A stretch of DNA of 64,000 bases, taken from contig CM060843.1 of the NCBI GenBank assembly GCA_030762175.1, positions 29,594,501 through 29,658,500 on the forward strand, given 5' to 3'. The notes under the pieces are model-generated. The model saw only the letters and a list, made by a program, of their open reading frames with translations, searched no databases and was not told the origin of the DNA. This document shows positions 45,523 through 56,498 of the stretch, piece after piece. The position numbers were made by a program, and so were the translations under genes. Every line of letters starts with the position of its first letter. The stretch's first letter is position 1. The DNA comes from Metallyticus violacea. Lineage: Eukaryota > Arthropoda > Insecta > Mantodea > Metallyticidae.

Positions 45523-45824
45523 TTGTCGGTCCTGGTGGTGTAGTGGTTACCATACTTGCCTCCTATACCCAAAACGCGGGTTCGAACCCGGCCAGGACCG
45601 ATGGATTTTTTCGGGCGTAAAAATCCTAAGTATGGCTTCCTTCGGAAGGGAAGTAAAGCCGTGGGTCCCGTGTCGTACATTTGCGGCACGAAAAAGAACC
45701 TCAAGCCTGAAAGAGAGGCCTCTGAGCAAAATTTGTCGGCCGTTTCACGCCCTGAGTTGAATGGGACGCTGATGACCTGCGCTGTTAAAGAGCGTCCTTA
45801 AATAAATCAATCAATCAAATCAAA
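45523..45824 (+). mobile_element. Young tRNA-headed SINE with intact Pol III boxes
   Basis: Full-length plus-strand copy: head GTCGGTCCTGGTGGTGTAGT, body rich in CpG (CGTGTCGTACATTTGCGGCA), tail AATAAATCAATCAATC. It is flanked by perfect CCGACTTGTTTT (45511-45522 and 45825-45836). The duplication begins with the last bases of the neighbouring SINE head, so this copy inserted right at its 5' edge. Retained CpGs and the perfect duplication suggest a recent insertion. Confidence 0.95.
45536..45589 (+). promoter_or_regulatory. Internal RNA polymerase III promoter of the SINE
   Basis: Box A TGGTGTAGTGG (45536-45546) fits TRGYNNARNNG exactly. Box B GGTTCGAACCC (45579-45589) fits the consensus exactly. 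The spacing of about 33 bp is normal for tRNA-type promoters. Confidence 0.9.
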
Positions 45825-45836
45825 CCGACTTGTTTT

Positions 45837-46039
45837 GTAAGTGCTGAAGGTGTAACTATGTAAGTAAATGGTTGAAATTATAGCAGCAACTAAATAGTAT
45901 GTTTCTATAATTTAATTTGCCCAATGTCTTAACTATGGGATTTAAAGAACAAAATAAAATGACATGAAGTTAACCCTCTTTGAATATGATTTTTTGTGAA
46001 GGAGATAGGTCCAAACAAACTGTCTACAATGATATTTTT
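45837..46039. other. Spacer
   Basis: Nothing recognised. Confidence 0.4.
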
Positions 46040-46720
46040 ATTATTAACCTATAATGGCTTGCATAATCAAAATAGTACTTGAAGACTTTTGCAAACTTTG
46101 TTCTTCTCTTGGGAGTGTGAATCCACAGTATCCTTGCCTGCATAAATGTATGCATTTTATGGATAATGATGCCAATCATCAGCCATATGCACTATTTTCA
46201 ACCCTTACTTGTCAGGCTTGTTAGGAACATAATTTCTAAAATTACGGCAGCCATGGAAACTAATTAGCATTTCATCTGTGCATAAATTGTCTCCTTGGTT
46301 ATACAGAATTTGGCATTATGGATAAATTTCTAAAATACACTGATCACAGCTACTGTTGGAATACTTAGTTTATGCTATTTCAATCACTGGATTATCAAAT
46401 TTAAGTACTGTCAGTAGCTAAAAGCCTGTTTACATTTGTTACTGCAAGAAAACAGTTATCTCTCCCAGTTCGATCAGTAGCAAAGGGGCATGTTATATCT
46501 TCATGATTTTATTAAAATGCTCCTGGGTACAGTAATAAGCCAAGAAAAGCTCTAAATTCAGTCACATCTACATCATAGAAATCATGAGGCCTGCTTTTAT
46601 ATCTGGATCTCATGGATGTAGTTTTAATTTGCCCAGGTAACAATTTAATCGATTATGTCAGAGCTGAAAAATAAATTCTATACCTGAACTGGAACATGGC
46701 TTGAAGATATTCCAGTGCTA
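46040..46720 (-). pseudogene. piggyBac-type transposase remnant
   Basis: Minus-strand translation across frames gives CPFATDRTGRDNC, then DEMLISFHGCRNFRNYVPNK (about 46220-46290), then KPDK, LKIVHMAD and NAYIYAGKD (46130-46180). This matches the piggyBac block TIDEML..FRGR..FR.Y.PSKP.KYGIK...AD...Y.YNA.IYTGK. The catalytic core is broken by stops. No terminal repeats identified. Confidence 0.7.
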
Positions 46721-48289
46721 TTGTTTTCAAAGGCAGCAGTTTCATGATGATGCTGCATTTCAGAGTTCTTATACTTTTCTGTAAAAACTCCTTTACCATC
46801 CATTTATAGCACTTTTGTTTTCATAATTTATTTTTGGCCGTTGTTGCTCAAATCCATAGTTCTACAGAGCTCTCTAGACCAGAAAACTGAGACTCAAGAC
46901 CTCAAAATACATATATTTTTTTTCCTGTGCTGCTGTACAAATACAAAACTTGGTTCAGACAGATAATGGAGAAGCTTAGAAACTTGCCATAGAAAATAGA
47001 AAGCAGGAAAGTAGGAATTTCATTAAGACACAAAATATTCAATAACAGGCTTCAAGAAATCACAACTTTAGAGTGTCAAGCAAAGAATAGCATGATAAAA
47101 TAGAAGTGGTGGTCATGTAGCAAGGCAACAACAAGAGACATGGACACAGTTGACCACCAAATGATAATCCTATGTAGGCAAGAGGACAAAAAGTAGACCA
47201 AGGGGGAGAGGGACAGATTTATTTAGGCAACAATTAGTAGTCCACTGTTCCAGCATTATTTAGAATAGGAGTGTGAGGTGAGAAAGTTGCAAACTATAAA
47301 TTGATAAAAAAACAGAGAAATTTATTGTACTTTATGGTAGTCAGGCTCAATATTTCAAACCTTGATCATATGTTGTGTGAGTCCTATAGAATGAGTTTTC
47401 CTCTTCTGTAGGAGACCCCTAGCCCTCCAAGTGACATTTTGAGCTTATTTTTTCATTCATAATTTAAATATTCTAGTAACTATGATCATACTGTTTTAGA
47501 ATAATTATCATTGCTTGGGTATCCTGGGCAGTCGTTATTTGATGTTCTTAAGAAATATTAAAAACCAAAGAATGATTGCTAATACAGGCCTGCAGTCCCA
47601 CAGAGCACTTCAAAACTTTAGAAACATATGACACTGGATTAAGTGACATAAACACTTTGATGTAGTCCATTTTGCAGTCTTTCTGATCAAATTCTTGCAG
47701 TCAGAATTAATTAACACATTGTAATGGCAATAGCCTTTTGTAAAATGTAAGGTTGGACATATCTGAACAAAAAACACAAAATATCCTATGCTTATGTTCT
47801 TGATGTGACAACTTTCCCTGAATAATGTTGCAAGTCAGGAAGAAGATACTGACAACTACAGAGGCTTTCACATAAAAATTATCCCACTTGTAGGGGAAAG
47901 AGTGGAAAATCTGCTTGCAGCTGATGGGATTCAAAACACTGCACTACGGATGTGGGATAGTTTTTATGAGTAAGCCCTGTAGATTGTGCTGTTCTCATTT
48001 TCATACAGTTTAAGCAACATACAATCTTATATCATCTACTTTAAAATTCCATATAATTTATACTGGAATAAGGAAATAGTATAGACAAAAAGTATTTGAT
48101 GAACAACTATTAAATTGGATACATTTCCTTCAGAAGTACCTAATTTAATATTTTAAACTTTAGTAATTAAGTTTAAAAACATTTTAAATTTCATGCGGTG
48201 AGCTAATTTGCATTAGTTACATCTCTTACAGCTGGCATTTGCATCAGTCTCTCAACTGTATATGCAAGCAGTCACTGATAATATTATGT
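46721..48289. other. Non-coding stretch
   Basis: No gene recognised; may include flanks of the piggyBac remnant. The minus frame 47707-47934 shows no family motif. Confidence 0.45.
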
Positions 48290-48372
48290 AGATTAAAAGT
48301 AAAACTACTTAAAATCATATCAACACATTAAAACACTCTTAGTATTCTACTCTTAAAACTTTTTAAAAACTG

Positions 48373-48700
48373 TTGAAGTTAAACAAAACAGAACCCTGTC
48401 CCAAAGAAGAAAATTCTGGCATATATAGGATTAATTGCAAAGGCTGTGAAAAAGTGTACATAGGCAAGACAAAAAGGAACATAGGTATCAGATTAAAGGA
48501 ACACTGGAGAAATATTAAACACAAACAAATACAAAAATCAGCAGTTGCAGCACATTTTTGGAACAAACAGCATTAAATCTAGAATGATATCACTTTATTA
48601 AAAGCAGTGCAACACCCAAAGGAAATCAGTGTATGGGAAAAATTTTCATAAAAAAATATGAACATAGACTCATGAATTTCGATATTCCAGAAGCAGACAA
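48373..48700 (+). pseudogene. PLE GIY-YIG endonuclease remnant
   Basis: The 67-aa frame 48373-48576 has SGIYRINCKGCEKVYIGKTK with intact GIY, CxxC and YIG, then RNIGIRLKEHWRNIKHKQIQ and AHFWNKQH before a stop. Further sequence (LLKAVQHPKEISVWEKFS) continues in another frame, so the C-terminal half is frameshifted. Confidence 0.85.
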
Positions 48701-48774
48701 CATTTTGTATAAGTTCATCAATAGACCACCAGAGCACTCACAGTCACACAGCCAATTTAGATTGATTCATTAGT

Positions 48775-48825
48775 CGTTCTTGGTTGACATTGTGAGCAAC
48801 GTCTCGAAACATGTCCCAGTTTTTT
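48775..48825 (+). ncRNA. Hammerhead-like motif, ACATGT type
   Basis: TTGACAT in place of CTGANGA, helix II GAG/CTC with a longer loop, then GAAACATGTC (48806-48815). GAAA and palindrome ACATGT are intact; the core box is degenerate. Confidence 0.5.
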
Positions 48826-49019
48826 AAAAAGTTTTAGAGTGGAACATCAAGAGTGTTTTAATGTGTTGACATGCTTTTAAGTAGTTTTACTTTTCATCTA
48901 CCTAAGATTTTAAGATTGTTTCACTGTGTTGATTCCTACATTTATCATTAATTGTTAATAGTTACTGATAAGTTTGTATCCTTGAATTTCACATATAATT
49001 ATGCACACTAGTTAGATTC

Positions 49020-50430
49020 TACATCTACATTTACATTGCCGCTGGACATTATTATTCTTTTCAGCCAACATGATTTTGTATTCTCTCCATACATTCTGAA
49101 TCCTTGCTGTGTTATTCCAATGCACTTTGGCAAATTACTTTAAGACATCCAACCCTTTGTTCCTATATTCTTCTGTTGCTTTAGCCAATGAGACAGTTTT
49201 ATATGGTAGAAGTATGTGCTCACCTATTAATATGAGTTCCTGCTATGCGACCATTTTGACATAGTGACATATGGGGCAATGCCATTTGTTCCTACCATCT
49301 CCCTTACAGTTTAGAATGCTCTCTCTGAGAGACTCTCCTAAAATTTCAAATTCCATTTTTTATTGCATGATCTTCTATAGTTTCTGCCAGGCACTAGATT
49401 TTTCAACCATATAGCATTGTTGGGAAAAATGCAGGTTTTTATACTTCAAATTTTCATTAGCAGTTCAGAATTTTATCTAGTAGCGGCCACAATGCTGTAG
49501 CCATTCTTCTTTAGTTCATTTTCTATGCTATGTTGGAATCCAATTAGTTGCCCTAGATATATGTATTCCAATACATAAGTCAGTTTTATCAGATTCACTC
49601 TAATGGGAGATATTTGACCATTTGTCATAACTTGAATCTGTTGATATTCATTGATAGACCAATCTCACTGCTATGGTGGCTTAGATCATGTAGTATTATT
49701 TCTAGTTTTTTTTTTTTCTGCTGTAAACAGTTTACATCATCTGCAAATCTTAGGTTTGTGAGTTTGTAACCATTGAAGGTAATTTCATATTTTGTCCAAT
49801 TCAACTGTCAGAATATGTCATTTGCCAGGCTTGTAAAGAGTTTGGAAGAAATTGAATCCCTTTGTCTGATGCCTCTTTCCACTTAAAATAGTTGTCCTCC
49901 TTCTGTGACAACTTGGCATTTGCTTCTTTGTAAAGCTTGTTTTAATATCCAAATGCTTCACAATAACATTGCTTGCAATGCACTTAAATGCTCTAAAGTG
50001 TCAAAGGATTAAGTATAATTGTCAGATTATATAGAGTGTTAGGTTGGATTCTTCTACTATCTCTATAATTTGATTGACAGTCTATAAATGTGATGTGTCC
50101 CTAATGGAAGCCTGCTTGTTCCTGAAATTAATTTACATCTAACTTCTTCATATTATCCTTTGAAAATAACTTGTATAAATTGTACATTAGGCTGATGAGT
50201 TTGTAGTTATTTAGTTAATCCTTAACACACTTTTGTGCAGGAGAAATTTACATGATTTTTATTGATTTATATGAGTTTTGTTTGCAGATTAGTGGATTCT
50301 CCTAATATTAAACTCTTCCACAAGTAGGAACCTCTTATATTTTATCCTTTGTATGCTTCTATCTCTCATTTTATATGTAATGCAGCATGTAGTAAGCAGT
50401 TCTTTGAGTTCATCTTTGTGTGAAAACACT
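49020..50430 (-). pseudogene. RTE-type LINE reverse transcriptase, decayed
   Basis: Minus-strand translation, read across frames, gives NYKLISLMYNLYKLF (about 50170-50220), EQAGFH (50120), KWKEASDKGIQFLPNSLQA (49830-49900), NGYKLTNLRFADD (about 49735-49780, the catalytic FADD) and EYIYLGQLIGFQHSIENELK (49500-49570). The YLGQLI....EI.RRI block after FADD is characteristic of RTE/BovB-type elements. Numerous stops and frameshifts; no ends identified. Confidence 0.75.
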
Positions 50431-51004
50431 TACTGAACACTTACAAAATGAAATTATTTATAAAATTGGTGTCAAATGGAGAATAATGTTGCATATTCAA
50501 ACAACTGCATCTATTTTACAACTACAGAAGTATTTATGAAACCTTATTCGAATATTAAATGGCTTGTTACAGTTTAGTTTACTTCAAATGAACTGCTGTT
50601 GGAAAACCAAAGTCTAAAGTCAAAGATGCTGTAAGAGTTTCATGAAATTTAAATTAAATATTTCATTCTTGAAATCACATATGTGTCTAATGAAAATACT
50701 ACTTGTACATGTTGCAAAACCTATTTTAATTAATTAATTTTTTTGTTTATTTATACTAGTGAAGTTAAGGAATTAGGTCTTATGTAATTTTATTTGCCCC
50801 GCATTCATCATGGTTTGCATTATTTTAAATGCATTAAGAGAGTTTTAACCAATGATATTTTCAATCACTCAGATGCATTTCACAATATATAAAAAGTAAA
50901 ACCTCATATTTTGGAACAACATTTAATGGACAAAAGCCTACTGAAGAAAATGTTATTCCACATGGCTACCTTCATCACATATGCATGTATAAACATTATT
51001 TTAC
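50431..51004. other. Non-coding stretch
   Basis: AT-rich; nothing assigned. Confidence 0.45.
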
Positions 51005-51057
51005 TATATCTTAAACTTAGGTATTCATTTTTTTCACTAAACTCCATTTACTTACTT

Positions 51058-51105
51058 AAAATAAGATGCATTTCGGGAGAATCTCTCTCATCTTCAGTTG
51101 CTCAT
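51058..51105 (-). ncRNA. Hammerhead motif with intact core, ATGCAT type
   Basis: Minus strand: CTGAAGA (51091-51097), extra U, helix II GAGAGA/TCTCCC (one mismatch), GAAA, palindrome ATGCAT (51066-51071), then C before the expected cleavage. Upstream AATGAGCAA and downstream TTATTTT can pair partly as stem I. The most complete core in the window. Confidence 0.7.
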
Positions 51106-51499
51106 TGAACCAGCCGTTACTCAAAATGATGGCTAGACACCTAGATGTTCCTGTGTTAGCATTTGCTGGCTGTAGGAAATTGCTGAGTTCATCCATAGGA
51201 GGAAACTCGATGTTCATTAGGTTTTCTTTAATTTTTAATACAAACATTTTTTTTCCAAGTGGATAACTACATTGGGTTGTGAAGATGTTTCAGCAGTTTA
51301 ATTTCCAGTTTTATTTCATGGTTTTTGGTCCAAAAGTGAGCTGCTACTGCTGATTTATCCACCTGCTTAAGCCAAATATTCCTAAAGTGCTACTAGTCTC
51401 ACCAGCCTCACACACATGCACAGTAGATAAAGTAATTAATCTCTTGAGTGCCACATTTTTGGAAAAAGAGATCTCTCCTAAACAAAGGCCTCAAAACTT

Positions 51500-52680
51500 G
51501 TATAGATTTCTCAGATAAAATAGAAGATTATATAGCCAACATTGATATAGCCACCCAATAACTAAAGAAAAATGAAAAATCGTTTGTTAAAAGTAAATGC
51601 AAAAATTTTTGGAGAACATAAAAAAACTAAAGCAAATCAATAAATTACAGAACGACATTAAAACAACTAAAAGAAAAACCAATGGTATACACAAAAGTAA
51701 ACATAATAATATAGCCATTTTAGATGAAAAGAATAATAAATACAGTTGAAACTATGTTAAAAGGAAAACATTACAAACCAATTGAAAAGAATCTGCTCAA
51801 TAAATGCAATAAGATCTTAAACAAAACATTAAATGAAATCAAAACACTATCCACAGCTGATAAACAGGATATCACATAGTGTAATCTGGTACTACTTAGG
51901 CTTTATGCACTACCTAAAATAAATACAAATGATACCGGCATGAGACCAATAATCAACAATATCAATTCACCCACATACCAGTTAGAAAAAAAATTGATCA
52001 AAGTTTTCAATTCTTTTAAGAGAGTCCAAAGTTTGAGCATCAAAAATTCAGTTGATCTAATTGAAAAACTTAAAAATAGCAGAATTACAGCTGGAGATAT
52101 ATTGGTATCATTTGACATAAAAAAGCCTTATTCCTGAGCATACCAACAGAGAAACTTATGCTTATGTTAAAGAAATGGTTAACATCAATAAATTTAAAAA
52201 CATAAGAAATAGAAAACTTATTGAAACTTACTAATATTTGCATTCAACAAAATTTCCTCAGCTTCAACAAAAGATATTACCAACAAGTTTCAGGCCTAAC
52301 TATGGGAAACCCTTTGTCACCTTTTCTAGTAGATTTATTCATGAGTTCATTTGAAATACATATCATGACACCCTTCCTTTAATTTTCAAGTCAAAGTATA
52401 GGTATGTGGATGTCATTTTTGCAATAATACCAAAGGAATACTCAATAGATGCCCTGAAACTTCTTAATTTGCAACATAAATCTATACAGTTTACCATAGA
52501 AGAAGAGAGAAATGCATGGTTACCATTTCTAGATTTAAAAATTATAAGAAATAGAGATTGTTTAAATTTTGGAATTTACAGAAAAGAAACACACACAGAA
52601 AATTACATAAAAATGAGAGTTATAACCCCATTCCATATAAATATGCAGTGTTTCACAGTTTGGCATACATATTGATGAAT
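51500..52680 (+). pseudogene. PLE reverse transcriptase
   Basis: 51940-52137 reads MRPIINNINSPTYQLEKKL and ILVSFDIKK, the fingers region and motif A with its aspartate. About 52290-52330 reads GLTMGNPLSPFLVDLFM-like sequence (motif B). 52400-52675 reads YVDVIFAIIPKEYS (catalytic YVDD changed to YVDV) followed by WLPFLDLKIIRNRDCLNFGI and YRKETHTENYIK. Family order is complete, but the second catalytic aspartate is lost and several stops intervene. Confidence 0.88.
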
Positions 52681-52959
52681 ATTTCACTCACATAAGCAGA
52701 GCACAAAATAGAATACCAACAAATAACAAAGACAGCTATAACCAATGATTTCAACAAAGACACAGTGATAAAAATTATTAATAAATCTAAAAGACAAAAA
52801 GAGATAAGGGAAGTTTCCACACTGAAAAACACGAAATTCAAAAGTTTCACCTACCATTCAATTTAACAGAACAAGTTCAAGAAAATTTTCAAAGAACATG
52901 GGATAATGTTAGCCCCAAAGAACAGGTACAATATCAAGAATTTATTAGGTTGCACAGTA

Positions 52960-53300
52960 AAAGACTGCATACCAATCAGGAATTTATGTAATAAAATGTG
53001 CAGATTCTGAGCAGAGTTACATAAGCAAAACAAAGAGAAATTTGGAAATTCAGAAGAAAGAACATTTTAGGAATATTCGGCTTAAGCAGGTGGATAAATC
53101 AGCAGTAGCAGCTCACTTCTGGACCAAAAACCATGAAATAAAACTGGAAATTAAACTGCTCAAACATTCTTCACAACTCAATGCAGTTATCCATTTGGGA
53201 AAAAATTTTCATATTAGAAAACAAAGAATACCTAATGAACTTCGAGTTTCCTTCTATGGATGAACTAAGCAATTTCCTACGACCAACAGATGCCAACACA
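52960..53300 (+). pseudogene. PLE GIY-YIG endonuclease
   Basis: Translation gives GIYVIKCADSEQSYISKTKR (about 52980-53040). GIY is present, but the CxxC pair and YIG are degraded (YIS). Then HFRNIRLKQVDKSAVAAHFW and TKNHEIKLEIKLL (53042-53263) and a tail FEFPSMDELSNFL. Not functional. Confidence 0.85.
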
Positions 53301-53331
53301 GGAACATTTTGGTGTATAGCCATTGTTTTGA

Positions 53332-53385
53332 GTGAAAAATTGAAGATGGGAGAGATTCTCCCGAAACGCATCTTATTTGTAGTAA
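53332..53385 (+). ncRNA. Hammerhead-like motif, ATGCAT type
   Basis: TTGAAGA (53340-53346), extra U, perfect 6-bp helix II GGGAGA/TCTCCC with loop GAT, then GAAACGCATC (53363-53372). C3 is U and the palindrome is ACGCAT, one change from ATGCAT. Confidence 0.6.
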
Positions 53386-53425
53386 GTAAATGGAGTTTAA
53401 TGTAAAAATGGATACCTAAGTTTAG

Positions 53426-53739
53426 AATATATTACCACTCCATTGTCAACAGCTTTGTAAGCACAATATTTATTATTTTACTACTTTGCCATTAATAGCT
53501 TTAAGAGTATAAGTTCATAAATACTATAAACTTAAGTAATGAGTGAGAGAGTACATATAAAATATCCTTATCTCAGTTGGTATGCTTCTTATTCTTAAAA
53601 CACAAAGTTTCCACTTATATAGTTAAAGGAAAACACAGAGAAGGACAGTTGTGTGGTTAGAGAGTTGTAGATAGTCTTGACTAGTCATTATAGTAATCCT
53701 CATGACCCAGTAGGTTTTTTTTAATTATTTATTTATATA
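53426..53739. other. Spacer
   Basis: Nothing recognised. Confidence 0.4.
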
Positions 53740-54975
53740 CAGAATGTCCAAATGAATTGGCAGCTCTAAGGAGGAATTGTTAGTTAGAGTGAGAATAACT
53801 ATGCTCAGAGCAAAATGACTGCTAAAGTTCACTTTGTACCAGAGAAGAGCATTGATCCCTTATATAATTTTTATGGGCAGGTGTACCAGGTGCAGAAATT
53901 CATCAGTATATCTTGGACCAGTATGAAGACAATGCTTTGTATTATGAACGAATTTCTATATTTGAAAAAGGTCATATGAGTGCAAACAAAACTTTAAACA
54001 TTCAGTCACAGCCATAATCTTATGAAATGAAAAAAAAAAATTCTTGGAACTTATTAGCAAAAACAGAACAGTGACTGTCAGTGAAACTGCAGAAAGACTG
54101 AACATCAGCATTGGATTTGCCTTTTGCATCTTGCATGACAGCTTTAAATTTACCAAAGTTTTTATTTATTTAGATTATTTATAGATGCTCTTTAACATCG
54201 CAGGTCAATTTCTTGATAGCTTAACAAACGAGAGTTGGGATGAAGTGTATATCTGGCAGGATAGTAATACAAGATGGGACTTTTTTTAGGACTATAAATT
54301 GCATCTTGATAGATATTGCCCAATAATTAAAAAGAGAGTTACTAATTTGGGCAAACAACATATTATATTACCATTAAAAATAAAGAAGATAACGAATAAA
54401 ATTAAGAATTACCAGAGTTTCTATAAAGCAAAGAACTTAGATATCTATAGAGTTAAATATAAACTTCTAAAAAAAGCAATACTCCAGAGAATTGATTAAC
54501 CTAAAAAGGCAGCAATATAGTAGTAAAATATTAACATCAAATAATATGGCAGAAACAGTATGGAGAATAGTAAAAGAATATCACCCTTAATAATAAGCAA
54601 TTTGAAAATATAACCTTAGAAGCAAATGGTCGAATAGCAAATAATCCAAAGGAGGTGAGTCACATATTTGATAATTTCTTTGTAACATAGGAATGGGAAA
54701 AAACAACTTGGTTACTAATACAACTCAAGGGTCAACTGGACTTTTTCAACCATTTATCTGAAAGATACCTCTACAACTGAGTTAGAAAAAATAATAAATT
54801 AAAAAATAAAATTGATAGAGTGGGACAAAGTATCAACAAAAATTCTAAAACACTGTTAAATTGCCTTGGTTGTGGACCTAATAAAAGCATTGCTAATGGA
54901 TTGTTTAAAAATAAGTATCGTTCGAACTATTTATAAATTGGGCAGCAATACATAAGTAGACACTATAGACCTATT

Positions 54976-56274
54976 ATGCTAATCTCTGTATTTGCAAAAG
55001 TATTTGAAAAAGTCCTAAATAAAAGATTAGTAAGCTTTTTAAACAATTTCAATGTGCTAAGTGAATCACAGCATGAATTTAGGCAAAATTATTCTATAAC
55101 TACAGTTATTGCAGAGCTGTACCATTTAATCCTTCAACAGCTTGACAATGATGGAAAGACTACAGGGGTATTCCTGGACTTATCTAAGGCTTTTGACAGT
55201 GTGTCTCATGAAATGTCACTGATCAAATTGCAGAAATTGGGTATAAGGGAAAATTTCATGCATTATTAAAATCCTACTTAACAAATAGGAAACAATGTAT
55301 AGTTGTGAGAAATAAATATAGGCATACAATAGAATCCCCTTCATCCAACTATGAAAATAAGCCAGGGTACCACAAGGATCCATACTTGGGCTTATTCTCT
55401 TTCTGCTTTATGTCAATGCTCTTCCAAAAATTACATATGCTAAAACAATTTCATGTGCAGATGATACTTCAATAGTATTTGAGAATAAACTACTAAATGA
55501 TTTGGGAAATTTAATAGCTACAGAAATGCAAGAAATATATAATTACCTTAAAAATAATAAATTAAAAGTAAATCATCAAAAAATAAAAGCAGACATGTTC
55601 AAAAACCACAATAATAGGTATATTATAAAAATGTTGTAATATAACAATTAATGGTAAGCAAATTCAGCAATTAGAAAAATAAAATTCCTAGAAATTATTA
55701 TTGATGGAAATTTAACTTGCAGATATCAAGTTAATTATATACGTAAAAAAGATACATACAAATCTCTACCTTTTAAGAAACTTAGCATGATACTTAATAC
55801 AGAACACCTAAAATTAACTTACTATGGAATTATACATCCATATCTAGAATATGCCATTGAGGTATGGGGTAGTACTTGTTTACGAATATGAACAGGTTAT
55901 TAGCTTTGCAAAAGAAATATATAAGATGTATATACAATGTAAATAGGAGAGAGTCATGTAGAAGCATCTTTGTAGAGAACAAAATATTTACTGTAGTACC
56001 ATTGTATGTGTATAAAGTAATTATGTTTGTAGTTAGTAAAGATGGACTAGATAAGCTAAATAAGGAGTATCATAAGTATCATACAAGAATACAAAACAAC
56101 TTTCAAAGAGTAAATGTAAATAAAAAGACAACAGACAAAGACCACTTTATAATGGGTAAAATATTATACAACAAATTACCAAGTTCCATAAAAACAACAG
56201 AAAGGAAAAAATTTAAATGTGAGTTGAAGAACTTCCTGATACAAACATGTATGTATAGGTTGGATGAGTTATAA
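54976..56274 (+). pseudogene. LINE reverse transcriptase, broken
   Basis: 54976-55269 carries ISVFAKVFEKVLNKRLVSFL and GVFLDLSKAFDSVSHEM, the latter being RT motif A with its aspartate. In other frames follow PQGSILGLILFLLYVNALP (motif B, about 55370-55430) and SCADDTSIVFENK (catalytic ADD, about 55450-55490). 55876-56274 gives LALQKKYIRCIYNVNRRESC and ILYNKLPSSIKTTERKKFK, the conserved C-terminal region of Jockey/CR1-like elements. At least three frame breaks and several stops. Confidence 0.88.
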
Positions 56275-56407
56275 CCTTAATAATTTAATAAGAACTTCCA
56301 GATACAAACATGTATGTATAGGTTGGATGAGTTATAACCTTAATAATTGTATATGGAAAATGTATGTTTTTTTTATTAATGACAAATCTAACAACATGTA
56401 ATGTCAC

Positions 56408-56461
56408 TATGGATGAAAAACAACAACAACAATGACGATGACAACAACAACAACAACGATG

Positions 56462-56498
<37 letters not shown>
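56408..56498. repeat. (AAC)n/(GAT)n/(AAT)n LINE tail
   Basis: Triplet-rich tail of the LINE: AAC units with GAC/GAT variants, then about 13 AAT units. Confidence 0.85.

Larger units (their letters stand above)
48290..48900 (+). mobile_element. PLE derivative with inverted termini
   Basis: The left 83 bp (48290-48372) is an inverted copy of the right terminus (48816-48900), sharing AAAACACTCTT, CAACACATTAAAACAC and AAAGTAAAACTACTTAAAA. Between them lie a plus-strand endonuclease and a hammerhead-like motif. The left inverted copy begins within a base of the position just after the predicted ribozyme cleavage site. Confidence 0.85.
51005..53425 (+). mobile_element. Near full-length PLE with inverted left terminal copy
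   Basis: The left 420 bp (about 51005-51425) is the terminus, ribozyme motif and endonuclease tail in minus orientation. 51440-53260 is a plus-strand PLE body (RT then endonuclease). 53332-53425 is the plus-strand ribozyme motif and terminus. The inverted arms share GAGTTTCCTNCTATGGATGA, CAATTTCCTAC and CCAACACAGGAACAT. About 2.4 kb in total, the most complete PLE here, but with many stops. Confidence 0.88.

Noticed and set aside
45533..45600. Possible functional tRNA gene
   Set aside because: The A and B boxes are perfect, but the acceptor and anticodon stems do not fold into a normal cloverleaf, and the unit is attached to a repeated body with a target duplication. It is a SINE head.
53740..53800. 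Left terminal repeat of the split mariner
   Set aside because: The sequence near 53742 (ACAGAATGTCCAAATG) does not pair with the right end ATGACCCTCATA, so I did not call a left TIR.
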